DNA of 64,000 nucleotides from a bacterium D16-56 (lineage in GTDB: Bacteria; Bacillota; Clostridia; Lachnospirales; Lachnospiraceae). Positions 9,114 to 17,229 of the stretch are shown here, piece by piece. The DNA lies in the NCBI GenBank assembly GCA_003611875.1, contig RAYY01000013.1:1-64000 (forward strand). Direction: 5' to 3'. A program made the translations under genes and the position numbers. Within the stretch, counting starts at the first letter, position 1; each line of letters opens with the position of its first letter. Below the pieces are notes generated by a model. That model did no database searches. It saw only the letters and a program-made list of their open reading frames with translations, and was not told where the DNA came from.

Positions 9114-9186
9114 AGCTTCCGACCGGACTCGAACCGGTGACCCTTTCATTACGAGTGAAATGCGCTACCAACTGCGCTACGGAAGC
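9114..9186 (-). tRNA. tRNA-Thr (anticodon CGT)
   Basis: A 73-base minus-strand cloverleaf. Acceptor GCTTCCG/CGGAAGC. Anticodon stem TTTCA/TGAAA encloses loop CTCGTAA, giving CGT. The T arm is CCGGTTCGAGTCCGG. CCA is not encoded. Confidence 0.95.
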
Positions 9187-9380
9187 ATGAATATTTATTT
9201 AAGGTGCAAATCTGGTGAAATATCGAATGCGGGTAAAATGAAACGCTTATTTTTGCTAAATCCATTACACATATATCGCTCTGCCGAAACATCTTCATAA
9301 CCTGTCCCAGACAGCTTTGCCCATCCTCATACGCTGAAGAACAGCCGACTTCATCTTCTTCCGGCTTCTACGTTTTGATG

Positions 9381-9410
9381 TATAAAAATGCTTTGGACTA
9401 TGTCCAAAGC
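9381..9410 (-). terminator. Terminator after tRNA-Glu
   Basis: On the minus strand GCTTTGGAC pairs with GTCCAAAGC around a three-base loop and is followed by ATTTTTATA. It starts seven bases past the tRNA-Glu 3' end, closing the Pro-Glu transcript. tRNA-Thr must therefore use its own promoter or read-through. Confidence 0.8.
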
Positions 9411-9416
9411 ATCCTA

Positions 9417-9488
9417 TGACCTCACCGGGAATCGAACCCGGGTTTACGCCGTGAGAGGGCGTCGTCTTGACCGCTTGACCATGAGGCC
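9417..9488 (-). tRNA. tRNA-Glu (anticodon CTC)
   Basis: A 72-base minus-strand cloverleaf. Acceptor GGCCTCA/TGAGGTC with one G-U pair. Anticodon stem ACGCC/GGCGT encloses loop CTCTCAC, giving CTC. The T arm is CCGGGTTCGATTCCCGG. Confidence 0.95.
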
Positions 9489-9511
9489 ATGATGTATGAC
9501 GATGAAGCTGA

Positions 9512-9585
9512 TCGAGGCGACAAGATTCGAACTTGCGGCCTCTGCGTCCCGAACGCAGCGCTCTACCAAACTGAGCCACGCCTCG
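9512..9585 (-). tRNA. tRNA-Pro (anticodon CGG)
   Basis: A 74-base minus-strand cloverleaf. Acceptor CGAGGCG/CGCCTCG, discriminator A. Anticodon stem CTGCG/CGCAG encloses loop TTCGGGA, giving CGG. First gene of the Pro-Glu transcript. Confidence 0.95.
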
Positions 9586-9596
9586 ATACCTTTGAT

Positions 9597-9625
9597 AGTA
9601 TAATCGAAATTGTTTAAATTGTCAA
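9597..9625 (-). promoter_or_regulatory. Promoter of the tRNA-Pro/Glu unit
   Basis: TTGACA (9620-9625), 17-base spacer, TATACT (9597-9602) on the minus strand. The start is expected about five bases before tRNA-Pro. Confidence 0.75.
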
Positions 9626-9793
9626 CAAAATTTTCAAATTCTGCCATGTTATTTTTCCACTCGTTACTGTTCACGTGGTATCTTTGTGCCAAATTCCGTT
9701 GATGCAGCCCGCTGCGCCATCTTCATCTGACACAAAGCTCCCACAAGTTGTGACGCCTGTCTGGCAGAACGCATTTTTCCGACACACTACCGT

Positions 9794-12673
9794 CTATCGT
9801 TCCTCAACTCGGATTTCTATAGCATCCCGCTCTCGAAGCTCCTGCTGAAACATTCCCATCATTCCATTTACGGTCAGTTTCACCGTTCCGGCTGGATTCT
9901 TCAGGTCAATGCCTGAATACTCAATCATATCCATCAAATAATAAGGCTGACCGTCCTTCTTGCAGGGAAGCCGCAAAGGTGCGCCATTCAGATAGAAAAG
10001 AAGCTTCCGCACCGGTTCGGGCTGTGGTACTGCTTCCGATCCATATGCCCCTTCCGATTCCGACAATGACATAGAACGAAATACCCTCCCCGGCTCCTGT
10101 ACCATCTTCGGCTCATACATAGGCGGAAGTTGCTTTACTGCTTCTGGTTCTTTCACCGGTCCTGATTCCAAGGCTGTCCTTAGCTGCCTTTCCGGCTCTG
10201 GTCTATAAACCTGCGCCGATGGTTCCGGCTGTCCCACGGATTCAAAGCTCTGGATAAATCTGGATTCCATTGCCATCTCCGGCTGATTGAGCCGTGCCGC
10301 CCCATGTACCGTCCCATGCACTGTCTCTGATGACTCAGGCTGTTTCACTGGCTGCGGCTCCCATACTGTCTCCAATTGGCTTATCGCTCCCGGTCTCTGG
10401 CCAGTTTGACTCCTTATCTCCGTCTCTGCTCTCTGTCCAAATGCCGCACCCTGTCCTAACAGCATCCCGTTCCCTGACTCTGCACTTGGCTCAAACTCTG
10501 TACGCTTTCCATTCGGCACCCTTTCCCCAGGCTCCCCACTCGGCTCAAACTCTACATGTTTCCCATACGATGCCCTCTCTCCGGACTCTGCCCTCTGCTC
10601 AAATGCCGCACCCTGTCCTAACAACATCCCGTTCCCTGACTCTGTACTTGGCTCAAACTCCGCACGCTTACCGAACGGCATCCCGTTCCCAGGCTCCCCT
10701 CTCGACTCAAGCTCCGCCTTCTCCTCCAACGGCACCCTCTCTCCGGGCTCTGCACCTGCTGGAAGCTGCGCCTTCTCCCCTGCTTCTGAATCCGTCCCTT
10801 TTCTCGGCTCTGTCCCTGTTCTGCGGACATTAGGCTCGTCTTCCGCCTTCTCTGAAGACTCCTCCTGGGGCTTTGCATTCCTCTCCCCAGTCTTCCCCCT
10901 TCCTGCTGCCGCGGTCTCCAGCACCGGGGTCTCTCTGACCACCGGGGCAGCAGACTCTGCCTGTTCCGGCTTGTCCCCCTCATTTGCTTTTAAATCCTCA
11001 GCACGTTTTCTGCTTTCAGCCTCTGTGCTGCCTCCTGCCTTTTCTTCTTTCTCCCCCTTATCCTTTCCGGAGAATTTCATCTCGATCACATCACCGTTTT
11101 TCAGGGGAGTCTCCAGGAAAGCATACATTCCGTTCAGCCGGATCTCTTCACAAGTTATTGCCCCCTCAATATCCCCTAAAAATGCATGAGCCGGTTTCCC
11201 TGACTCAGCAGGCACAAAATCAATGCTGTCTCCGGCATGAATGATTTCCGAAAGCTTCCCTTCCCTGCCGTTGATTCCCAAAGAAGCCGGCGAAGCTGCC
11301 GTACCGTAAAACACCTGCCTCTGTCCATTGACCGTAACCGCAATGCTCTGCCCGGAACGCCCCATAATATCCCGGAAGCTATAGCCATTCATCATCAGAA
11401 GGTTCAGAGCCGTAAAGCTTCCGCTGCGGAAAAGCTTGGCAGGCTTGCCGTTTAGAATCACCCGAAAGCTGTCATTGATCATGTTAAGCCCCGAGGAAAT
11501 CGCGATTCCCAAAGGCGTGGCATATTCCGGATTGTTCAGATCATATTCTTCCGAAAATGCACTGATCTGAAAATAATTTCCTGCCACTGCCACCCGGTTC
11601 ATGTCCATGCCCAGGGCATCGGCAAGACCATCCCGCAAACGGGCCAGCTTGCTTCCTCCGCCTGCTAAAAACAAGGCCGACGGCGGTCCTCCGTTTACCT
11701 CCACAATCTTTTTTGCAATCTCTTTACATAAAAGCTCTGATGTCCCCTGAATATTCTGAAATACCTCGTCCCTGGAAACCTTATGCTCAAAGCCCAAAAT
11801 ATCCGAAAAACCAATTACCTCATCCTGATCAATCCTTGCCTTGATCATCTCCGCTGTTCCAAAATCCACCAGAAATGCCTTCATCAGCGCTTCTGTAACC
11901 TCATCCCCTGCTACGGTTGCCATGGTATAGCCAGTCACGCTTCCATCTGTACAGGCAGCAATGTCCGAGGTTCCGGCTCCGATATCCACCATCACCAGGT
12001 TTAAAAGACGAAGATTTTCCGGAATCGCTGCATTGATGGCTGCAATCGGCTCCAAAGTAAGACTGGCCACCTCCAAACCAATCTTATTCATGGTCGTATA
12101 AAGGCTCTCCACCACCTCACTGGGAAGAAATGTAGCAATCAGATCGACCTTTACCTGACGTCCCCGATGATCCTTTAAGCTGGACATCATATATTGATCC
12201 AAATAATATTGGCACACCGTATATCCTACCAGATAGTAGCGGCGCATATCCCCCTCTGCCTCATTTTCCGCATCAAAGGCTTCCTCTGCCCTACTGATCG
12301 CACCGGCCTCCAGACGGCTGATAATCTCGTCGTCAATCATCTGAGCTCCTGAAAGCTCCAGCTCAAAATCAGCCCGTCTGGTTCTTAAAGCGCGTCCTGC
12401 CGCCGCCACACAGACCCGCGTCAGCGTCACATCCAGCTTGCTCTCAAGACGCTTTTTCACCCGGTCTGCCAGCATGGCCACCTTCTCAATATTTTCAATC
12501 TGGCCGTCAATCATTGCCCGTTCCGAATGTTCTTCCTTCTCGATGGCAACAATCTTTACCTTTCCCTCCTCCATGACTCCCACCATCCCGATAATGCTCC
12601 GCGTACCGATATCCAGCGCAAACACCATCTGATTCTCCGAAACCAAAGTCTTTTTCACCTGTCCTTTCGCCAT
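9794..12673 (-). CDS. FtsA-like actin-fold protein with long repetitive tail
   Basis: About 959 residues; canonical FtsA is near 420. Residues ~15-370 carry the actin/FtsA ATPase fold: phosphate-1 motif ALDIGTRSIIG, an SHS2-like insertion (TRVCVAAAGRALRTRRADFE), phosphate-2 VMVDIGAGTSDIA, adenosine motif LFLAGGGSKLARL. A beta-rich segment follows (~400-550), then a long Glu/Pro/Gly-rich disordered linker with six 18-residue repeats. A terminal ~75-residue folded domain begins FYLNGAPLRL. No C-terminal amphipathic helix typical of FtsA is evident. AGGAGG at 12679-12684 lies five bases before the ATG at 12673, which beats the ATG at 12703. It lies downstream of an NlpC hydrolase and a bactofilin, suggesting a role in envelope assembly or division. 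The exact role is unknown. Confidence 0.75.
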   Translation of the reverse strand: MAKGQVKKTLVSENQMVFALDIGTRSIIGMVGVMEEGKVKIVAIEKEEHSERAMIDGQIENIEKVAMLADRVKKRLESKLDVTLTRVCVAAAGRALRTRRADFELELSGAQMIDDEIISRLEAGAISRAEEAFDAENEAEGDMRRYYLVGYTVCQYYLDQYMMSSLKDHRGRQVKVDLIATFLPSEVVESLYTTMNKIGLEVASLTLEPIAAINAAIPENLRLLNLVMVDIGAGTSDIAACTDGSVTGYTMATVAGDEVTEALMKAFLVDFGTAEMIKARIDQDEVIGFSDILGFEHKVSRDEVFQNIQGTSELLCKEIAKKIVEVNGGPPSALFLAGGGSKLARLRDGLADALGMDMNRVAVAGNYFQISAFSEEYDLNNPEYATPLGIAISSGLNMINDSFRVILNGKPAKLFRSGSFTALNLLMMNGYSFRDIMGRSGQSIAVTVNGQRQVFYGTAASPASLGINGREGKLSEIIHAGDSIDFVPAESGKPAHAFLGDIEGAITCEEIRLNGMYAFLETPLKNGDVIEMKFSGKDKGEKEEKAGGSTEAESRKRAEDLKANEGDKPEQAESAAPVVRETPVLETAAAGRGKTGERNAKPQEESSEKAEDEPNVRRTGTEPRKGTDSEAGEKAQLPAGAEPGERVPLEEKAELESRGEPGNGMPFGKRAEFEPSTESGNGMLLGQGAAFEQRAESGERASYGKHVEFEPSGEPGERVPNGKRTEFEPSAESGNGMLLGQGAAFGQRAETEIRSQTGQRPGAISQLETVWEPQPVKQPESSETVHGTVHGAARLNQPEMAMESRFIQSFESVGQPEPSAQVYRPEPERQLRTALESGPVKEPEAVKQLPPMYEPKMVQEPGRVFRSMSLSESEGAYGSEAVPQPEPVRKLLFYLNGAPLRLPCKKDGQPYYLMDMIEYSGIDLKNPAGTVKLTVNGMMGMFQQELRERDAIEIRVEER
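10439..10762 (-). repeat. Six tandem 54-bp coding repeats
   Basis: Exactly six in-frame 18-residue units in the linker of the FtsA-like protein. Examples are EPSTESGNGMLLGQGAAF and EPSGEPGERVPNGKRTEF. Units 3 and 6 are almost identical over 61 bases at a 162-bp offset, a sign of recent duplication. A seventh partial unit follows. Confidence 0.9.
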
Positions 12674-13045
12674 ACCGCCCTCCTGTGAAGTCAATCCATT
12701 CATTTACCTGAAATTATCCATAAACCGCAGCCCTATCGGCAGAATGAAAACCCTAAACCGCCTCCTGTTTTCGTACACTCCTGTCATTCCTTCCCCACGG
12801 CTGCAGCCTTTTTTTCAATGCGGCTTCAAAGAAATGTGATTCCTTCAAGGTCTTCGTCTCTCATCCCCCTGCCTGCCGCTCTCCAATGGGAATCCAACGG
12901 ATATTTCCGTCCAAATGCTTCCTCATTCTCCTGTTATTATAGTAAAATTACCCTTCAATGTAAATCACTTCCCACAAAAAAACACCGAAAAACTCCAAAG
13001 ACATCCCTGCCCTTAAAGTCCTTCGGCGCCGTACTGACACTGCTC
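12674..13045. other. Leader region of the FtsA-like gene
   Basis: Apart from the promoter at 12936-12964 and the AGGAGG box at 12679-12684, I see no gene here. The predicted 5' untranslated leader is about 255 bases, unusually long. I could not assign it to a riboswitch class. Confidence 0.4.
12936..12964 (-). promoter_or_regulatory. Promoter of the FtsA-like gene
   Basis: TTTACA (12959-12964), 17-base spacer, perfect TATAAT (12936-12941) on the minus strand. It lies between the NlpC gene and the FtsA-like gene, so the latter can be expressed on its own. Confidence 0.65.
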
Positions 13046-14227
13046 TCAATCCCCCAGCATATTTACAATCTTCACCGGGGTACGGTAATACATATTGGAA
13101 GTGATGATTCCCACCCGTTCGTTGGAAGCATGTACAACCTGCCCGTTTCCAATATAGATGGCCACATGGTTTACAGTACTGCCATTGCTGTAAAAGACCA
13201 GATCCCCAGGTCTTGCATTCTCTGCAGAAACAGCGCGGCCTTGGGTAGACTGAGCTGCTGCCGTCCGGTTTAAGTACACGCCTGCCGTATTGCCCAGTAT
13301 ATACCTGGTAAACCCGGAGCAATCCACACCTGTGTTAGGATTATTTCCCCCATAAACATAAGCATTTCCCACATATTGAAGTGCGTTGGTGACAATGGAA
13401 GCCCGCAGGGCTTCTTTCCTCGCCTTCTCGGCTGCCTCTGCCGTCTTCTTTTCCTCAATCGTAGTTAAATATTTGTCATACTGTCCGCTCTTTTGATCAA
13501 GCTGATTCTGAAGATAGCTCAGCTCTGCCTGAATCGCCTCAAAACTGGCCGAATTTTGCGCCAAAACCAGGGGAAGATCTGCCGACGCAATCTGAAGCGG
13601 CCGGCTTTGGGCCTCTCTTGCTAAAGTCCCATTATTCTCCAGGGCTCCGTCTGCTCCTGCAGGCTGCTCTCCCTCGCCGGCTCCATCCTCTGTTCCCTGT
13701 CCGTCTTCGGACGAAGCAGGGCTGTCTCCGTCTGTCCCGCCGGAGCCTTCCTCCTGTCCTCCATTTTCTGATGCTTCTGCTGACGCTTCATCCTCTGCAT
13801 CTGCCAGAATCTGTCCCAGCCCCAGCTCCTGACGAATCTGGTTTTCTCTTTCCACCAGCTCTTCCAGCTCTTTTAAGGTGCCGCGGGTCTTCCTTTCCAG
13901 CTCCAAAAGCTCCAACTCCTGGATTCTCCGTTCTTCCTTCAAAGCTTCATTTTCCTCGTCGGCCAGACGCTTCTGCTCTGTTAACTGCTCCCATTCCTGC
14001 TCCAGCTGCGCTTTTTCCATGCGCACCTGCGAAAGCTGCTGACGTGACCCGGCACGGGACCCGGCAAAAAACAGACAAGCCCCCGAAAGCACAAAAAGTC
14101 CCAGAAACACCACGCCAAAGGTCCAAACCGGCGTTTTAAAATGAATCGGCTTCTTCTGGGAATGCGGAACCAGCATCACCGTATAGTTCAGAGAAATCCG
14201 TTCTTTTTTAAACTTTTTCCACTTCAT
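13046..14227 (-). CDS. Membrane-anchored NlpC/P60 peptidoglycan hydrolase
   Basis: 393 residues. A short basic cytoplasmic tail and one membrane segment (~35-55, TFGVVFLGLFVLSGACLFF) are followed by a Glu/Lys/Gln-rich coiled coil (~65-135). An acidic Gly/Ser-rich linker and a second short coiled coil precede the C-terminal NlpC/P60 domain (~285-393). The catalytic Cys is in VDCSGFT near residue 302 and the His in VNHVAIYIG near 352; HASN follows. NlpC/P60 enzymes cleave D-Glu-diamino acid bonds in stem peptides. The bactofilin gene ends 49 bases upstream in the same direction. Coiled-coil anchoring resembles divisome-regulated hydrolases, and scaffolding by bactofilin is an inference. Confidence 0.85.
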   Translation of the reverse strand: MKWKKFKKERISLNYTVMLVPHSQKKPIHFKTPVWTFGVVFLGLFVLSGACLFFAGSRAGSRQQLSQVRMEKAQLEQEWEQLTEQKRLADEENEALKEERRIQELELLELERKTRGTLKELEELVERENQIRQELGLGQILADAEDEASAEASENGGQEEGSGGTDGDSPASSEDGQGTEDGAGEGEQPAGADGALENNGTLAREAQSRPLQIASADLPLVLAQNSASFEAIQAELSYLQNQLDQKSGQYDKYLTTIEEKKTAEAAEKARKEALRASIVTNALQYVGNAYVYGGNNPNTGVDCSGFTRYILGNTAGVYLNRTAAAQSTQGRAVSAENARPGDLVFYSNGSTVNHVAIYIGNGQVVHASNERVGIITSNMYYRTPVKIVNMLGD

Positions 14228-14276
14228 TGGCGTTCTTTATCATTTCCTTCCTACAGAAACTGCAGTTTTGTATCAA

Positions 14277-14735
14277 TTACTTTTTACCCTTTCTATCGTC
14301 ATCCTTATCCTCAGAATCTTCAGAGGATGTCTCCCTATCCTGTTCCACATGAGATCCATCAGATGCCTTCTTTTCCTCCATGACCTCCATGGTACAGTTT
14401 CCCTTAAAGGAAGCGCCCTCGTCAATCACCAGAGTCTTTGTTATCAGATCACCCAGCACACGTCCGGTCTCGGTCAGCTCAATCCTCTTCTCTGCCTTCA
14501 GATTCCCATAGACTGTACCGGCAATCAAGATCTCCGCCGCATTAATATCTCCTCTCACAACTCCATGCTCCCCTACAATAACAGAGCTTTTGGAAAGAAT
14601 CTTTCCCTGTAAAAGACCGTCCACCCTGGTTGGGTCTGAAGCCTCTAAAAGCCCCTCCACCTTGGAATTATCACCAATGATGGTGCTGATCATACCAGTA
14701 TTGACTGTTTCAACCTTTTTCTTTGAATTAAACAT
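14277..14735 (-). CDS. Bactofilin (polymer-forming cytoskeletal protein)
   Basis: 152 residues. The central ~90 residues form the bactofilin beta-helix, with regularly spaced hydrophobic and Gly residues (STIIGDNSKVEGLLEASDPT, then VDGLLQGKI, SSVIVGEHGVVRGDINAAEI, LIAGTVYGNLKAEKRI). The acidic/basic C-terminal tail is disordered. Bactofilins polymerise without nucleotide and often recruit peptidoglycan hydrolases, and here the next gene encodes a membrane-anchored NlpC/P60 enzyme. Unlike Proteobacterial pairs, the partner is not M23. First gene of the unit. Confidence 0.88.
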   Translation of the reverse strand: MFNSKKKVETVNTGMISTIIGDNSKVEGLLEASDPTRVDGLLQGKILSKSSVIVGEHGVVRGDINAAEILIAGTVYGNLKAEKRIELTETGRVLGDLITKTLVIDEGASFKGNCTMEVMEEKKASDGSHVEQDRETSSEDSEDKDDDRKGKK

Positions 14736-14943
14736 AGATCCTCCCTGCGTACCTAATTGAATTTAATCCGGAACCGCCATGCGCCTCCTGTCTTTTCTAT
14801 ATATTAATACTTTTTGAACCAAAATACAATACGAATTAACATTTTTGTAATATAAAATTGTTTCCTTTCCCTTCTTTTCCATCTTTTATGGACGGTTCCA
14901 AAATACTTATTTTAGGGGTTTTTCTATTTTTTACTACATTTGC

Positions 14944-14972
14944 TTGTAAATATCCATACTGTCCGCTATAAT
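14944..14972 (+). promoter_or_regulatory. Promoter of the 15027 gene
   Basis: TTGTAA (14944-14949), 17-base spacer, perfect TATAAT (14967-14972). The start is expected near 14979, giving a leader of about 48 bases. Confidence 0.6.
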
Positions 14973-15026
14973 CATTCTAACAGACCGTAAAAATCAAAAA
15001 ACTTCACCTAGAAAGGCAGTGTACCA

Positions 15027-15305
15027 ATGATTACAGCAGAAAATCTGTGGGATATTATCATCGCACACCAGGGAGAAACCTTCTATACTGCAAAAGGACT
15101 CCCTTTCACCTATACGATCAAGGGCGGAGAATTTTTTACAGATCGGAAAAAAAAATCCATTACAAGGGCTACCTTTGAGAAAGCATTTCTCAAAATTCAG
15201 GAGGATACCAGCCATAAAATCACCGGCCCCAAAGCCTTAAACGTTTTTGGAGCTCCTTATGTGTTTGCCATGTTCCGTCAATTAGGAGTTGTAGAGGGAA
15301 AATAA
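15027..15305 (+). CDS. Small conserved hypothetical protein
   Basis: 92 residues, soluble and basic in the middle (FFTDRKKKSITRATFEKAF), ending KALNVFGAPYVFAMFRQLGV. It has its own promoter and a GAAAGG box before the ATG. I do not recognise a named domain. The pattern of a short beta segment followed by basic helices could suit nucleic-acid binding, but that is speculation. rqcH follows from its own promoter. Confidence 0.6.
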   Translation: MITAENLWDIIIAHQGETFYTAKGLPFTYTIKGGEFFTDRKKKSITRATFEKAFLKIQEDTSHKITGPKALNVFGAPYVFAMFRQLGVVEGK

Positions 15306-15307
15306 AT

Positions 15308-15347
15308 ATGGCTGCGCACTTTTCTCTCTTGAAAAGCCGACAGCCAT
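15308..15347 (+). other. Bulged hairpin overlapping the rqcH promoter
   Basis: ATGGCTG (15308-15314) pairs with CAGCCAT (15341-15347), and CTTTTC (15319-15324) with GAAAAG (15331-15336), separated by CGCA/CCGA bulges. It starts two bases past the upstream stop codon. It may terminate the upstream transcript, though no T-run follows. Confidence 0.45.
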
Positions 15348-15357
15348 GTGCTAGTAT
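15329..15357 (+). promoter_or_regulatory. Promoter of rqcH
   Basis: TTGAAA (15329-15334), 17-base spacer ending TGC, TAGTAT (15352-15357), an extended -10. The ribosome binding site AAGGAG lies about 30 bases downstream. Confidence 0.55.
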
Positions 15358-15394
15358 AAATACACCTTCCCATACATTGAAAAAGGAGTATCCC

Positions 15395-17152
15395 ATGGCA
15401 TTTGACGGAATTGTAATTGCGAACCTGGTTCATGACCTGAAGCACCGGTTAGAAGGCGGTAAGATCAATAAGATTGCCCAGCCGGAAAAGGACGAGCTTC
15501 TTCTTACCATAAAAAATAATCGGGAGACCCTGCGCCTTTCCCTGTCGGCAAGCGCCAGCCTGCCCTTAGTCTACTTTACGGAGACCAACAAACCCAGTCC
15601 TCTCACTGCCCCGAATTTCTGTATGCTGCTGCGCAAGCACATCGGCACCGGAAGAATCGTGACAGTATCCCAGCCTGGCTTAGAGCGGATTATTGAATTT
15701 ATTGTAGAGCATTTAGACGAATTAGGAGATCTGCGCCGCAAGCGCCTGATCGTGGAGCTGATGGGCAAGCACAGCAATATTATTTTCTGCCGGGAAGACG
15801 GAACGATTCTGGACAGCATCAAGCACATTTCCTCCCAGGTCAGCTCAGTCCGGGAGGTTTTGCCGGGCCGGGCCTACTTTATCCCTCAGACTGTAGAGAA
15901 GTCAGATCCCCTTTCTGTGACAGACGAAGAATTTACCGCCCTGATGAGATCTGCTCCTGCACCAATCCAAAAGGCTCTCTATCAGAAGCTGACCGGAATC
16001 AGCCCCATAATCGGCACAGAGCTTTGCCATCTGGCTTCTCTTGACGGAGACCGTTCAGCCAATGAGCTGTCAGACGCTGAGCTCTGCCATCTGTATCACA
16101 GGCTGTCCCTGATGATGGAGGATGTGAAAAACGGAAGATTTTCCCCTGGCATTATCTACCAGGGCAGCGAGCCGGCGGAATTTTCCTCTGTTCCCCTAAG
16201 CTGCTTTGAAGGCCATGGATATACGACTAAGGAATTTCCCACCATCAGCGCTCTCCTAGACGCCTACTACTCTCAAAAAAGCGTACTGACCCGAATCCGT
16301 CAGAAGTCCTCTGACCTGCGCCGGATCGTTCAGACTGCCTTGGAGCGTAACTATAAAAAGCAGGATCTTCAGCTCAAGCAGCTGAAGGACACGGAAAAAC
16401 GGGAGCAATACAAGGTTTACGGAGAGCTTTTAACTACCTACGGCTATGAACTTGCCGGCGGAGAAAAGGAATTGACATGCCTGAACTACTACACGAATGA
16501 AAACATTCGGATCCCCCTGGATCCCCAGCTTTCCGCCCAGGAAAATTCTCAAAAATATTTTGGCAGGTACAACAAGCTGAAACGCACCCATGAAGCTATG
16601 ACCGAAATGCTTGCAGAGACCCGCCGGGAAATCGACCACCTGGAGTCTATCAGCACAGCCTTAGATATTGCGGTCAAAGAAGAAGATCTGGTTCCCATTA
16701 AGGAGGAGCTGACAGAATTTGGCTTTATCAAAAAGCGGAACCTCAACGGCAAAAAGACAAAAATTACCAGCCGCCCCTATCACTACCTGTCCTCTGACGG
16801 CTTCCACATCTATGTCGGCAAAAATAATTACCAGAATGAGGAAGTCACCTTCAAAATCGCAGGCGGCGGCGACTGGTGGTTCCACGCCAAGGGCATTCCC
16901 GGTTCCCATGTTGTGGTGAAAGCAGAGGGAAGAGAGCTTCCTGACCGCACCTTTGAGGAAGCAGGGTCCATCGCTGCCTGGTACTCCAAGGGCCGCGGCA
17001 GCGAAAAAGTGGAGATTGATTACATTCAGCGCAAACACGTTAAAAAAGCCGCAGGCGGCGCCCCCGGCTTTGTAATCTACCACACTAATTATTCCCTTGT
17101 CGCTTCTCCCAGCCTGAATCTTAAAGAGGTATCCCCAAAGGGTACACCTTAA
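15395..17152 (+). CDS. rqcH: Rqc2 homologue RqcH (NFACT family)
   Basis: 585 residues. It binds stalled 50S subunits carrying peptidyl-tRNA and recruits tRNA-Ala to add poly-alanine C-terminal tails that mark the nascent chain for degradation. An NFACT-N domain (~1-200), helix-hairpin and coiled-coil segments (~300-430) and the C-terminal NFACT-R domain (~455-560, FHIYVGKNNYQNEEVTFKIA, then DWWFHAKGIPGSHVV) follow the family order. The frame is open from 15308, but AAGGAG at 15383-15388 and the conserved start MAFDGI place the start at 15395. Older annotations call these fibronectin-binding proteins. Confidence 0.9.
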   Translation: MAFDGIVIANLVHDLKHRLEGGKINKIAQPEKDELLLTIKNNRETLRLSLSASASLPLVYFTETNKPSPLTAPNFCMLLRKHIGTGRIVTVSQPGLERIIEFIVEHLDELGDLRRKRLIVELMGKHSNIIFCREDGTILDSIKHISSQVSSVREVLPGRAYFIPQTVEKSDPLSVTDEEFTALMRSAPAPIQKALYQKLTGISPIIGTELCHLASLDGDRSANELSDAELCHLYHRLSLMMEDVKNGRFSPGIIYQGSEPAEFSSVPLSCFEGHGYTTKEFPTISALLDAYYSQKSVLTRIRQKSSDLRRIVQTALERNYKKQDLQLKQLKDTEKREQYKVYGELLTTYGYELAGGEKELTCLNYYTNENIRIPLDPQLSAQENSQKYFGRYNKLKRTHEAMTEMLAETRREIDHLESISTALDIAVKEEDLVPIKEELTEFGFIKKRNLNGKKTKITSRPYHYLSSDGFHIYVGKNNYQNEEVTFKIAGGGDWWFHAKGIPGSHVVVKAEGRELPDRTFEEAGSIAAWYSKGRGSEKVEIDYIQRKHVKKAAGGAPGFVIYHTNYSLVASPSLNLKEVSPKGTP

Positions 17153-17183
17153 TCCATGCTTCTTTGAACCAAGGACACCTCGT

Positions 17184-17229
17184 GCCATAAGGTATAGGAG
17201 GGGACTGCGGTCCCCAAAGCTCTTATGGC
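17184..17229. other. Nested hairpin between rqcH and the DUF1189 gene
   Basis: Outer arms GCCATAAG (17184-17191) and CTTATGGC (17222-17229) enclose an inner perfect stem GGGGAC-TGCG-GTCCCC (17200-17215). It covers the stop codon of the minus-strand gene between two convergent genes, so it could terminate or protect either transcript. No clear T-run. Confidence 0.45.

Noticed and set aside
9295-9692. Two minus-strand open frames across the tRNA cluster
   Set aside because: They overlap tRNA-Glu, tRNA-Pro and a terminator; no protein family features.
10294-10833. 179-codon plus-strand frame
   Set aside because: Antisense of the repetitive FtsA-like tail; the apparent repeats are the 54-bp units read backwards.
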